A program made the position numbers and the translations under genes. DNA of 14,668 nt. Source: Spirochaetales bacterium. Its GTDB lineage: Bacteria; Spirochaetota; Spirochaetia; SZUA-6; DRHE01. The stretch spans positions 1 to 14,668 of the forward strand of contig JAFGQJ010000264.1 in NCBI GenBank assembly GCA_016935715.1. Direction: 5' to 3'. Shown here in pieces: positions 7,068 to 13,553 of the stretch. Each line of letters starts with the position of its first letter. The stretch's first letter is position 1. Under the pieces are notes generated by a model. The model saw only the letters and a list, made by a program, of their open reading frames with translations, had not been told where the DNA came from and ran no database searches.

Positions 7068-7826
7068 TTGATCCGCAATATCCGGGTCACCCTGGCCTAC
7101 GACGGAACCGAGTTTTCCGGCTGGCAGGTGCAGAAGAACGCCCGCACCGTGCAGAGAGAGATCGAGGAGTCCCTGCGGCGGATGCACGGCCATCCGGTGC
7201 GCATCCAGGGAGCCGGAAGGACCGACTCCGGAGTGCACGCCAGCGGCCAAGTCGGCAACTTCTTCACGGATCTGGATTCGATTCCGCCGGATCGCTGGGC
7301 AGTAGCCCTGAACTCCTACCTGCCGCCGGACGTGCGGGCGTTGGACAGCAGGGAGGAGGCGGTGGTTTTCAACGCCAAGAACAACGCCGTGCAGAGGGTG
7401 TACCGCTACTTCCTGTACACCGGAGCGGTGGGTCTGCCTCACCTGAGGCTGTACTGCTGGAAGATCCGCCACCGGCCCGAGCTGGGCGCATTGAACGACC
7501 TGGCTTCAGTGTTTCTGGGGGAGCATGACTTCACGACCTTCGCGGCTGCGGGTGACTCGAGCAGGTCGAAAGTCCGCCGGGTGGATACGGCCTGTTTCTA
7601 CCCCGAAGGAGCTCTGCTCTGCTTCAAGGTGGCGGCCAGCTCCTTCGTGTGGAGGATGGTGCGCAGCCTGCTGGGCACGATACTGGAATACGAGCAGAAG
7701 GGTCTTCCCCGCTCGGATCTTGCCGAGGCGCTGGCTGCTCGGGACCGCTCCAGAGCCGGGATGAGCGCGCCGGCCCGCGGTCTGTTCCTGGAAAGGGTGG
7801 TCTACGATGGGGAGCCGGGAGACTGA
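7068..7826 (+). CDS. truA: tRNA pseudouridine(38-40) synthase
   Basis: Isomerises uridines 38-40 in the anticodon stem-loop of tRNA to pseudouridine. The protein has 252 residues, normal for TruA. Signature GAGRTDSGVHA holds the catalytic aspartate D53; the N-terminal AYDGTEFSGWQ pattern and the later RVYRYFLY and FVWRMVRSLLGT stretches are also typical. The start is TTG at 7068, needed to keep the first beta-strand; the upstream sequence gives only a weak GAAG ribosome binding site, but the previous gene ends six bases before. The 3' end overlaps the glycosylase start by 20 bases. Confidence 0.95.
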   Translation: MIRNIRVTLAYDGTEFSGWQVQKNARTVQREIEESLRRMHGHPVRIQGAGRTDSGVHASGQVGNFFTDLDSIPPDRWAVALNSYLPPDVRALDSREEAVVFNAKNNAVQRVYRYFLYTGAVGLPHLRLYCWKIRHRPELGALNDLASVFLGEHDFTTFAAAGDSSRSKVRRVDTACFYPEGALLCFKVAASSFVWRMVRSLLGTILEYEQKGLPRSDLAEALAARDRSRAGMSAPARGLFLERVVYDGEPGD

Positions 7827-8616
7827 AATCTACAACCTTCTCAACCTGGTGGAGGACTTCCTGCTGGACGGCTTCCGCCACGACCATTCTCCCCTGGCCG
7901 TCAATGCGGCCGTCGACACGGCCGGGGATCGGGATTCGCCTCAACCCGAACGCTCCGCCGGCCCGGCCGGCCCGGCAGGCCCGGCAGGCCGGGAGGTTTC
8001 GCCGCAGCAGGCCCTGCAGACGATCGCCGAGGAGGTGGCCGCCTGCACGCGCTGCCCGCTGCACAGGGGGCGCAGGCACGCCGTCCCCGGGGAGGGAGCG
8101 GCCGCCCCTCTGGTGATGGTGATCGGAGAGGGTCCCGGGGCCGAGGAGGATCGCTGCGGAAGGCCCTTCGTAGGCCGGGCGGGGCAGTACCTGGACCGCT
8201 GGCTGGCAGCCATCGGGCTGGACCGCACGTCCGGTTGCTTCATCGGCAACATCGTCAAGTGCCGGCCGCCGGGAAACCGGGATCCCCTGCCAGAAGAATC
8301 CGCCGCCTGCCTGCCCTACCTGGAGCGGCAGATCGACATCCTCCGGCCTAGGGCGATCCTGACCCTGGGACGGATCGCCACGCAGATTCTCTGCAACCGC
8401 AGCGAAGGGATCGGGAAGCTGCGCGGCAGCGAGCTCGAATACCGGGGGATTCCCTTAGTGCCCACCTACCACCCGAGCGCCGTGCTACGCAATACGGATC
8501 TTCGCTCCGCGGTGTGGCAGGATCTGAAGCGGCTGCAGGCGCTGCCGGTTCTGGCCGGCAGGCTGGGAGGACCGGGGCAGGGCGGACCGGAGCAGGGCGG
8601 CGACCCTTCGCCCTGA
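7807..8616 (+). CDS. Family 4 uracil-DNA glycosylase with [4Fe-4S] cluster
   Basis: Removes uracil from DNA at the start of base-excision repair. The 269-residue protein has the family 4 layout: cluster cysteines C80, C83, C152 and C168, motif 1 GEGPGAEEDRCGRPFVG at about 107-123, and the C-terminal PTYHPSAVLRN motif. An N-terminal extension of about 78 residues begins with an acidic helical segment, then a proline/glycine/alanine linker (AGP repeated at 51-61) before the catalytic core. The C-terminal tail is another Gly/Gln/Pro-rich repeat. Both low-complexity parts are coded by short tandem DNA repeats. The ATG lies inside the truA end, preceded by AAAGGGTGG. The stop is nine bases before priA. 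Confidence 0.93.
   Translation: MGSRETEIYNLLNLVEDFLLDGFRHDHSPLAVNAAVDTAGDRDSPQPERSAGPAGPAGPAGREVSPQQALQTIAEEVAACTRCPLHRGRRHAVPGEGAAAPLVMVIGEGPGAEEDRCGRPFVGRAGQYLDRWLAAIGLDRTSGCFIGNIVKCRPPGNRDPLPEESAACLPYLERQIDILRPRAILTLGRIATQILCNRSEGIGKLRGSELEYRGIPLVPTYHPSAVLRNTDLRSAVWQDLKRLQALPVLAGRLGGPGQGGPEQGGDPSP
7957..7992 (+). repeat. Four imperfect 9-bp tandem units in the glycosylase linker
   Basis: GCCGGCCCG twice, GCAGGCCCG once and GCAGGCCGG once, in frame, coding Ala-Gly-Pro units between the N-terminal extension and the catalytic core. Whole units are nine bases, so gain or loss by slippage would change linker length without a frameshift. Confidence 0.85.
8569..8598 (+). repeat. Two 15-bp tandem units in the glycosylase C-terminal tail
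   Basis: GGACCGGGGCAGGGC (8569-8583) followed directly by GGACCGGAGCAGGGC (8584-8598), differing at one base. They code the Gly-Pro-Gln/Glu-rich tail of the glycosylase and keep the reading frame. Confidence 0.85.
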
Positions 8617-8625
8617 GCAGCGTTC

Positions 8626-10581
8626 ATGGATCGACTGATCGAGGTCGTCTTCAACCTCCCCGTCCATCAGAAGTTCACCTATTCGCTTCCCGAGCATCTG
8701 GAGCTTTCGGTGGGCTACCGGGTCGTGGCTCCCTTCGGATCCCGCCGGCTGACCGGCTACGTCGTGGGGGTGGACGCCGCGCCGCCGCCGGGGGTTCCTG
8801 AAATCAAGCGGATCGAACGTCCGGTGGACAAACGACCCGTTTTCGACGAGGGGTTGCTCGACCTGGCCGCCTGGCTATCCGACATGTATCTCTGCTCCCT
8901 CGGCGAAGCCGTAGCCACGATGCTGCCCGGGGGAAGGCGGGAGGTGGAGCCGGAGGAGATGGGCGGGGATCTGGCCCTGGCCAGGGACCTCACCCTCTCG
9001 GAGCACCAGAGAAGCGCGATCCAGCGGATCAGCTCGGCCGAGGGGGGACTGTTCTATCTGCACGGGGTCACCGGTTCGGGGAAAACCGAGGTCTTCCTGC
9101 AGGTCAGCCGGGAGATGCTGCGCAGGGGCCGGGGAGTGATCTATCTGGTCCCCGAGATCTCCCTCACCCACCAGGCGGTCGATATGTTTCAGGCTTTCTT
9201 GAACCAGCCGGTGGCGGTGCTGCACTCGGGCCTGACCCGCTCCCAGCGGCTGAGAGCCTGGCTGGATCTTCTGGACGGAACCGCGCGGCTGGTCATCGGC
9301 GCCCGCAGCGCCGTGTTCGCTCCGGTGCGAGACCTCGGCCTGATCATCATCGACGAGGAGCACGAGGGCTCCTACAAATCCGGGACGACTCCGCGCTACC
9401 ATGCACGCCAGGTGGCCATGCACCGCAGCCGTACGGAGAAGGCCGTCCTGGTGATGGGAAGCGCAACCCCCTCTCTCGAAGCGTACCACTACATGAGCTC
9501 GGGAACCCTGGAGCGTCTCAGCCTGCCGGAACGGCTCAGCGGCGGGAGCATGCCGGTGGTGCGCATTCAGGATCTGAACGGCCAGTCCGTCCCGCTGTCG
9601 AAACCTCTGATACGGGAGATCCGCCGCACCCACGAGGAGGGCCGTCAGAGCATCCTGTTCCTCAACCGCCGCGGCTTCAGCTATTTCTTTCACTGCCGCA
9701 GCTGCGGGTACCAGATGAAGTGCCGCAACTGCTCGGTGAGCCTGACCTTCCACAAACAGAAAAACAGCATGGTCTGCCACTACTGCGGCTATCGCAGCCG
9801 CCCCGTGGAGGCGTGTCCCGAATGCGGCTCCATGGATGTGGGCTACTCCGGCTTCGGCACCGAGAGGATCGAGGAGGAGATCGAGCGTCTGTTTCCCGAT
9901 CTGACGGTGCGGCGGGTGGATACCGATTCGGTGCGGAACAAGCTGCGCCTCCGGGCGATCCTGAACGAGTTCCGCGCCGGTGAGATCGATATCCTCCTGG
10001 GCACGCAGATGGTGGCCAAGGGCCTGAACTTCCCCGGGGTGAAGCTGGTGGGCATCATCTCCGCGGACACGGGTCTGCAGCTCCCGGACTTCCGGGCCGC
10101 CGAGCGCACCTTCGACCTGATCGTGCAGGTCTCCGGGCGGGCCGGCCGCTTTCACCCGGACGGCAAGGTGCTGGTGCAGACCTACATCCCCGACAACGAA
10201 ACGATCGGACTGGCGGCCCGGGCGGACCTGGAAACCTTCTATAAAAAAGAGCTGGCGGTCCGCAGAGCCCTGGGATTCCCGCCGTTCACGCGCCTGATCC
10301 GGCTCGTGTTCCGCGCCCGCAGCGAGGCCAAATCAAGGGCCGCCGCCGCGGCCTTTGCAGGGAGCCTGGAGCCGTCGGCAGGCGGAGCGAACGGCGTGGA
10401 TGTCCTGGGTCCGGCCGAATGTCCCCTGGCGGTCATTGCAGGCAACCACCGCAACCACCTCATCTTCCGCTCCAGGAATTTCAAGGACCTTCACGGCCTG
10501 GTCAGGCGGGCTCTGCAGCGCTTCCAGGTCCCGGCCGGTGTCTACGTGGAGGTCGATGTGGACCCGGTTTCCCTTCTTTGA
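8626..10581 (+). CDS. priA: Primosomal helicase PriA (short form)
   Basis: 3'-to-5' helicase that recognises stalled forks and reloads the replisome. The protein has 651 residues against about 730 in E. coli. Order seen: 3'-DNA-binding domain (about 1-105), Walker A GVTGSGKT at 147-154, Walker B DEEH at 243-246, GSATPS motif, zinc region with cysteine pairs C357/C360, C366/C369, C384/C387 and C397/C400, then helicase motifs GTQMVAKGLNFPGV and QVSGRAGR, and a C-terminal domain. Only about 15-20 residues join the DNA-binding domain to the helicase core, where E. coli has a winged-helix domain, so that domain seems absent. It starts nine bases after the glycosylase with a weak ribosome binding site and ends the long operon. 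Confidence 0.97.
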   Translation: MDRLIEVVFNLPVHQKFTYSLPEHLELSVGYRVVAPFGSRRLTGYVVGVDAAPPPGVPEIKRIERPVDKRPVFDEGLLDLAAWLSDMYLCSLGEAVATMLPGGRREVEPEEMGGDLALARDLTLSEHQRSAIQRISSAEGGLFYLHGVTGSGKTEVFLQVSREMLRRGRGVIYLVPEISLTHQAVDMFQAFLNQPVAVLHSGLTRSQRLRAWLDLLDGTARLVIGARSAVFAPVRDLGLIIIDEEHEGSYKSGTTPRYHARQVAMHRSRTEKAVLVMGSATPSLEAYHYMSSGTLERLSLPERLSGGSMPVVRIQDLNGQSVPLSKPLIREIRRTHEEGRQSILFLNRRGFSYFFHCRSCGYQMKCRNCSVSLTFHKQKNSMVCHYCGYRSRPVEACPECGSMDVGYSGFGTERIEEEIERLFPDLTVRRVDTDSVRNKLRLRAILNEFRAGEIDILLGTQMVAKGLNFPGVKLVGIISADTGLQLPDFRAAERTFDLIVQVSGRAGRFHPDGKVLVQTYIPDNETIGLAARADLETFYKKELAVRRALGFPPFTRLIRLVFRARSEAKSRAAAAAFAGSLEPSAGGANGVDVLGPAECPLAVIAGNHRNHLIFRSRNFKDLHGLVRRALQRFQVPAGVYVEVDVDPVSLL

Positions 10582-10644
10582 AGCGGGCCGGTTGCTTTGA
10601 TACCAGGCGGTATACCAGGTGGCATACCAGGTGGCCGGCCGGCT
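10582..10644. terminator. Possible long hairpin after priA enclosing the 12-bp repeats
   Basis: AGCGGGCCGG (10582-10591, directly after the priA stop) can pair with CCGGCCGGCT (10635-10644) with one mismatch, enclosing a 43-base loop that contains the triplicated 12-bp repeat. A smaller perfect stem, ATACC-AGGC-GGTAT, lies inside at 10600-10613. The following CCTTTCGTT is only moderately T-rich, so a terminator role is tentative. Confidence 0.35.
10599..10634 (+). repeat. Triplicated 12-bp direct repeat between priA and def
   Basis: Three contiguous copies of the unit NATACCAGGYGG: GATACCAGGCGG, TATACCAGGTGG and CATACCAGGTGG. They differ only at the first base and at one C/T position. The array is followed at once by the perfect 10-base palindrome GCCGGCCGGC (10634-10643). 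It lies in a non-coding gap, 17 bases upstream of the def -35 element. Confidence 0.9.
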
Positions 10645-10651
10645 CCTTTCG

Positions 10652-10680
10652 TTGACTTTAGCCCATCCCTTTAGTACTGT
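10652..10680 (+). promoter_or_regulatory. Candidate promoter of the def-fmt-PASTA operon
   Basis: TTGACT (10652-10657), a 17-base spacer, then TACTGT (10675-10680). The -35 is five of six to consensus; the -10 is weak. Transcription would begin near 10687, leaving a leader of about 12 bases before the def ATG, with AGGA at 10687-10690 as the ribosome binding site. Confidence 0.5.
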
Positions 10681-10698
10681 TATTTCAGGACATAGCAG

Positions 10699-11187
10699 AT
10701 GTTGAATATAGTAACCCTCGGCGATGAGCGCCTGAAAAAGCACTCGATCGTAGTTCCGGAGTTCGACGGAGAGATCGAAAGTCTGGCCGAACAGATGTTC
10801 GAGACCATGCACGTCAACAAGGGAATCGGCCTGGCCGCCGTGCAGGTGGGCAAGCTGATCCGCATGTTCATCACCGATATACCCAAGGACGGCCCCAGGG
10901 TTTTCATCAATCCCGAGGTGGTGGAAACATCTTTCGGGCAGGCCACCTATGAAGAGGGCTGCCTGAGCATCCCGGAAGTCAACGCCGATGTAGTCCGCCC
11001 TCAGCAGGTGAGAATCCAGGCCTGGAATCTCAAGGGACGGCCCTTTTCAGTGGATGCGGACGATATGCTCGCTCGGGTGGTCCAGCACGAGCTCGACCAT
11101 CTCAACGGGGTGCTGTTCATCGACCGTCTGGATCCGAAAAAGCGGGAGCGGCTGGTCAAACGATACGAAAAAGTCCACACCGGCTGA
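10699..11187 (+). CDS. def: Peptide deformylase
   Basis: Metalloenzyme that removes the formyl group from the N-terminal methionine of new proteins. The 162-residue protein has all three motifs: motif 1 GIGLAAVQVG at 42-51 with Q49, motif 2 EGCLSIP at 86-92 with metal ligand C88, and motif 3 QHELDH at 129-134 with ligands H130 and H134 and catalytic E131. Motif 1 has Val48 where most deformylases have Pro; the active-site residues are intact. It starts a new transcript after the priA gap. The TGA stop shares one base with the fmt ATG, a usual def-fmt pairing. Confidence 0.97.
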   Translation: MLNIVTLGDERLKKHSIVVPEFDGEIESLAEQMFETMHVNKGIGLAAVQVGKLIRMFITDIPKDGPRVFINPEVVETSFGQATYEEGCLSIPEVNADVVRPQQVRIQAWNLKGRPFSVDADDMLARVVQHELDHLNGVLFIDRLDPKKRERLVKRYEKVHTG

Positions 11188-12134
11188 TGCGCATCGTGTT
11201 TGCCGGCAGTCCCGGGTTTGCCGTACCCTCTCTGGCGGCCCTGCACGAGAACTTTCCGATCCAAGCCGTCCTGACCAATCCCGACAGACCGGCGGGACGG
11301 GGCAAGCAGCCCGAGCCCACGGCCGTTAAAAATGCGGCCTCAGCCCTGGATCTCCCCGTGCTCCAGCCGGGAGTTTTCGATCCGCCCTTCCTGGAGAAGG
11401 TGCGCTCCCTGGGGGCGGGTCTGCTGGTCGTGGTGGCCTTCGGAAGGATATTCAGGAAGGAGTTCCTGGACCTCTTCCCCCTGGGGGGGGTCAATCTCCA
11501 TGCCTCCCTGCTGCCCCGTTACCGGGGTCCTTCTCCGATAACTGCGGCCATCTTGAACGGGGATAGGGAAACCGGAGTGACGGTGCAGAAACTGGCCCTG
11601 AAGATGGACGCGGGGGACATCCTGGGCGTGCGCAGCCTGCCGCTCAGCGGACGGGAAACCGCGGGTTCCCTGTCCAGAACCCTAGCCGGAATGGGCGCCG
11701 AGCTGCTCGTCTCCGCGCTGCGGGGCCTGGAGCAGGGGCGGATCGAAGGGATCCGGCAGGAGGAGTCCCGGGCAACCTACTGCTCTTTGGTGAACAAGGA
11801 CGACGGGCGGATCGACTGGAGCGCCGATGCCGGCCTGATCGAGCGCATGATCCGGGCCTACGACCCCTGGCCGCGGGCTTTTACCACCTGGGGCGGACGG
11901 CGCCTGAACATTCTGGCCGGCGGCGTATACCCCGAGGCCGGCGAAGCGACCGGGACCGCCGGCGGCAAGCCGGGACTTGTGCTTGCCGTCGACAATCGAT
12001 ATGGTATTCTGGTGAATGCCGGAAGGGGGGTATTGTTTGTCTCCAGTCTGCAGCTTCAGTCAAAGAAGCCGCTGGACTGGCGCTCCTTCCTCAACGGGCA
12101 GAAAGATTTCATCGGCGCACTGCTGGGAGAGTAG
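11187..12134 (+). CDS. fmt: Methionyl-tRNA formyltransferase
   Basis: Uses 10-formyl-tetrahydrofolate to formylate the methionine on initiator tRNA. The length of 315 residues is typical. Visible: N-terminal VFAGSPGFAVPSL, the TNPDRPAGRGKQP loop at about 30-42 that contacts tRNA, NLHASLLPRYRG with catalytic N103 and H105, and MDAGDIL with D141. The C-terminal tRNA-binding domain starts at about 205. The folate cofactor links it to folP in the neighbouring operon. It overlaps def by one base and ends two bases before the PASTA gene. Confidence 0.97.
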   Translation: MRIVFAGSPGFAVPSLAALHENFPIQAVLTNPDRPAGRGKQPEPTAVKNAASALDLPVLQPGVFDPPFLEKVRSLGAGLLVVVAFGRIFRKEFLDLFPLGGVNLHASLLPRYRGPSPITAAILNGDRETGVTVQKLALKMDAGDILGVRSLPLSGRETAGSLSRTLAGMGAELLVSALRGLEQGRIEGIRQEESRATYCSLVNKDDGRIDWSADAGLIERMIRAYDPWPRAFTTWGGRRLNILAGGVYPEAGEATGTAGGKPGLVLAVDNRYGILVNAGRGVLFVSSLQLQSKKPLDWRSFLNGQKDFIGALLGE

Positions 12135-12136
12135 AG

Positions 12137-13150
12137 ATGAGCAGCATCACGCGGATATTTCCGAGCCAGTCGGATCCTCCCGAACGGCGGAACTTCAAGC
12201 TGGTGATCCTCCTGATCGTGGCCATGTTCGTGCTCATGGTACTGATCGGGTTCGTCACCTTCTGGCTGTCGGTGCGCGGCGCGGAGGAAGTTCTGGTGCC
12301 GGACGTGGAAAACAAAGAGCTGATCGCCGCGCTCATCGAGCTGCAGGAAAAAGAGCTCTATCCCCGGGTCCAGGTGCGCTATTCCTCGGACTTCGAGAAA
12401 GGGATGATCATCGAGCAGAGGCCGTCTTCCGGAACGATCGTCCGTGCCGGGCGACGCATCACCCTGACGGTGAGCCGGGGGCCGGTCATCGACAGGGTGG
12501 AGGACTATATCGGGCAGAATCTGGAGGACGTACAGATCCACCTGCAGACTCTCTTTGCCTCCTACCGGGCTCTGCTGAAGATCAAGGAGCCTGTTTCCTA
12601 CGTATTCGATCCCCAGCCTGCGGGCACGATCCTGGCTCAGAAGCCGGAACCTGGCACCGTGATCGACAGCGTTACCGAGATGGAGCTGGTCGTCAGCCGC
12701 GGGCCGAGGGGGGAGCTGGTGGAGGTTCCGGATTTCCTGGATATGGAGTTCCAGAACGCCATCGCCCAGTTGTCCAGCACGAATTTCCCCTTTATCTTCT
12801 CGGTGCGCCCTGCCGAGGGGGAGGAGAGCCCGGGCGTGGTGGTGGCCCAGACCCCGGAGGCGGAGGCCGAGGTTCCCTACGGCTCCGTGATCCAGCTGAC
12901 CATGAGCCGGCCCCAGCGGGTACCACGCGGGAAGGTGTTCGGCGTATTCGAGTACGTGCTTCCCGATTATCCGATCATGGTGGATATCACGCTGGATTCG
13001 ATCTCGGAAGAGGGAAACACCACGATCCTGGCCATGAAGCATCCCGGCGGCCCGATCTCCATCCCCTACATCGTGGATGAGGACAGCGAGCTGATCCTCT
13101 ACATCTTCGACCAGGAGGAGATACGCCAGCAGGCCGGTGTGGGACGGTAG
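12137..13150 (+). CDS. Membrane-anchored PASTA-domain protein without a kinase domain
   Basis: Protein of 337 residues with a short cytoplasmic N terminus of about 20 residues, one membrane helix (about 22-44), and three PASTA repeats outside the membrane (about 50-115, 117-190, 192-258), each ending in a hydrophobic strand followed by SRGP or SRPQ. PASTA repeats usually sense muropeptides or beta-lactams in PrkC-type kinases and penicillin-binding proteins, but no kinase or transpeptidase region is present. The last 80 or so residues form an extra part predicted beta-rich, which I do not recognise; its place after PASTA repeats recalls the Ig-like end of PrkC. GGGAGAG precedes the ATG, two bases after fmt. 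A role in sensing or organising the envelope is inference. Confidence 0.85.
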   Translation: MSSITRIFPSQSDPPERRNFKLVILLIVAMFVLMVLIGFVTFWLSVRGAEEVLVPDVENKELIAALIELQEKELYPRVQVRYSSDFEKGMIIEQRPSSGTIVRAGRRITLTVSRGPVIDRVEDYIGQNLEDVQIHLQTLFASYRALLKIKEPVSYVFDPQPAGTILAQKPEPGTVIDSVTEMELVVSRGPRGELVEVPDFLDMEFQNAIAQLSSTNFPFIFSVRPAEGEESPGVVVAQTPEAEAEVPYGSVIQLTMSRPQRVPRGKVFGVFEYVLPDYPIMVDITLDSISEEGNTTILAMKHPGGPISIPYIVDEDSELILYIFDQEEIRQQAGVGR

Positions 13151-13153
13151 GTG

Positions 13154-13182
13154 CAGGGCGGCCGGGTGCGTGGCCTGCCCTG
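13154..13182 (+). terminator. GC-rich hairpin directly after the PASTA gene
   Basis: CAGGGCGGCC (13154-13163) pairs with GGCC-T-GCCCTG (13172-13182): ten base pairs with one bulged T and an eight-base loop, three bases past the stop codon. No T-run follows, so it may be a weak intrinsic terminator, an aid to Rho, or a 3'-end stabiliser. Confidence 0.45.
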
Positions 13183-13233
13183 AGCGCTGTCGGCACGGCG
13201 GCCGGGCGGTTCGACACCAGGAGGTCACCCGAG

Positions 13234-13263
13234 TTGACAGTTCACCCGGCGGTGAGCTATATT
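13234..13263 (+). promoter_or_regulatory. Near-consensus promoter of the tRNA-Gly gene
   Basis: A perfect TTGACA -35 (13234-13239), an 18-base spacer, then TATATT (13258-13263). Transcription would begin around 13270, about nine bases before the mature tRNA. This is the strongest promoter in the window, as expected for a stable RNA. Confidence 0.8.
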
Positions 13264-13278
13264 TGGATTGTACAAAAG

Positions 13279-13350
13279 GCGAGCGTCGTATAATGGTTAT
13301 TACCCGAGCTTCCCAAGCTCGTGACGGGGGTTCGATTCCCCTCGCTCGCT
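13279..13350 (+). tRNA. tRNA-Gly, anticodon CCC
   Basis: Full cloverleaf of 72 bases. Acceptor arms GCGAGCG (13279-13285) and CGCTCGC (13343-13349) pair perfectly, with T13350 as discriminator. Anticodon stem CGAGC/GCTCG holds the loop TTCCCAA, giving anticodon CCC at 13312-13314, which reads GGG. The T stem GGGGG/CCCCT with TTCGATT loop and a D arm around AATGGTT are present. The 3' CCA is not encoded: a T-run follows at once. It is a single-gene transcript with its own promoter and terminator. Confidence 0.97.
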
Positions 13351-13358
13351 TTTTTTAA

Positions 13359-13375
13359 TCCCTGCATCGCAGGGA
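13359..13375 (+). other. Hairpin in the tRNA 3' trailer
   Basis: TCCCTGC and GCAGGGA form a perfect seven-base-pair stem with a three-base ATC loop, nine bases after the tRNA. It follows the T-run rather than preceding one, so on the plus strand it is more likely a processing or protection structure than the terminator. Confidence 0.5.
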
Positions 13376-13387
13376 ATCATATAGATC

Positions 13388-13415
13388 GCCCTCTGTATAG
13401 AGGGCTTTTTTATTT
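13388..13415 (+). terminator. Intrinsic terminator of the tRNA-Gly transcript
   Basis: GCCCTCT (13388-13394) and AGAGGGC (13399-13405) form a perfect seven-base-pair stem with a GTAT loop, followed directly by TTTTTTATTT. A textbook Rho-independent terminator on the plus strand. Confidence 0.92.
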
Positions 13416-13516
13416 GGTGTTCTGTCCCGGCTTGGGACGAGCCGCCCGTGAACCGGTAAGGATATGCGAGTATAGAAAGCGAACACGTGGAAATGTACCG
13501 TTGAGGGACATATGCT

Positions 13517-13544
13517 TGTAACATGTACCAAAAAATGCTATTAT
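13517..13544 (+). promoter_or_regulatory. Candidate promoter of the Fic gene giving a leaderless mRNA
   Basis: TTGTAA (13517-13522), a 16-base spacer, then TATTAT (13539-13544) with TGC just before it (extended -10). The start point would be near 13551, three bases from the ATG. That agrees with the absence of any ribosome binding site. Confidence 0.5.
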
Positions 13545-13551
13545 GGTACAT
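13523..13551. promoter_or_regulatory. Inverted-repeat operator around the Fic gene -10 element
   Basis: ATGTACCA (13523-13530) and TGGTACAT (13544-13551) form a perfect eight-base inverted repeat with a 13-base AT-rich spacer, ending two bases before the Fic start codon and bracketing the -10. A third half-site, ATGTACC, lies at 13493-13499, exactly 30 bases upstream of the first. The layout is that of a repressor site blocking RNA polymerase; the binding protein is unknown. Confidence 0.65.
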
Positions 13552-13553
13552 AA

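Noticed and set aside
6291..7472. Minus-strand open frame of 393 codons opposite the DUF2225 gene and truA
   Set aside because: It crosses two well-supported plus-strand genes and has no recognisable domain.
8875..10155. Minus-strand open frame of 426 codons opposite priA
   Set aside because: Antisense to conserved priA motifs, rich in His, Gln and Ala, with no plausible start signal.
10599..10634. A small CRISPR-like array in the priA-def gap
   Set aside because: The 12-bp units are contiguous with no spacers and far too short for CRISPR repeats; no cas genes are present.
12056..13228. Minus-strand open frame of 390 codons opposite the PASTA gene
   Set aside because: Antisense shadow; the plus strand codes a membrane helix and three PASTA repeats.
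13423..13444. Overlapping short inverted repeats GTCCC/GGGAC and CGGCT/AGCCG after the tRNA terminator
   Set aside because: The stems are only five base pairs, exclude each other and have no following T-run; not clearly more than chance.
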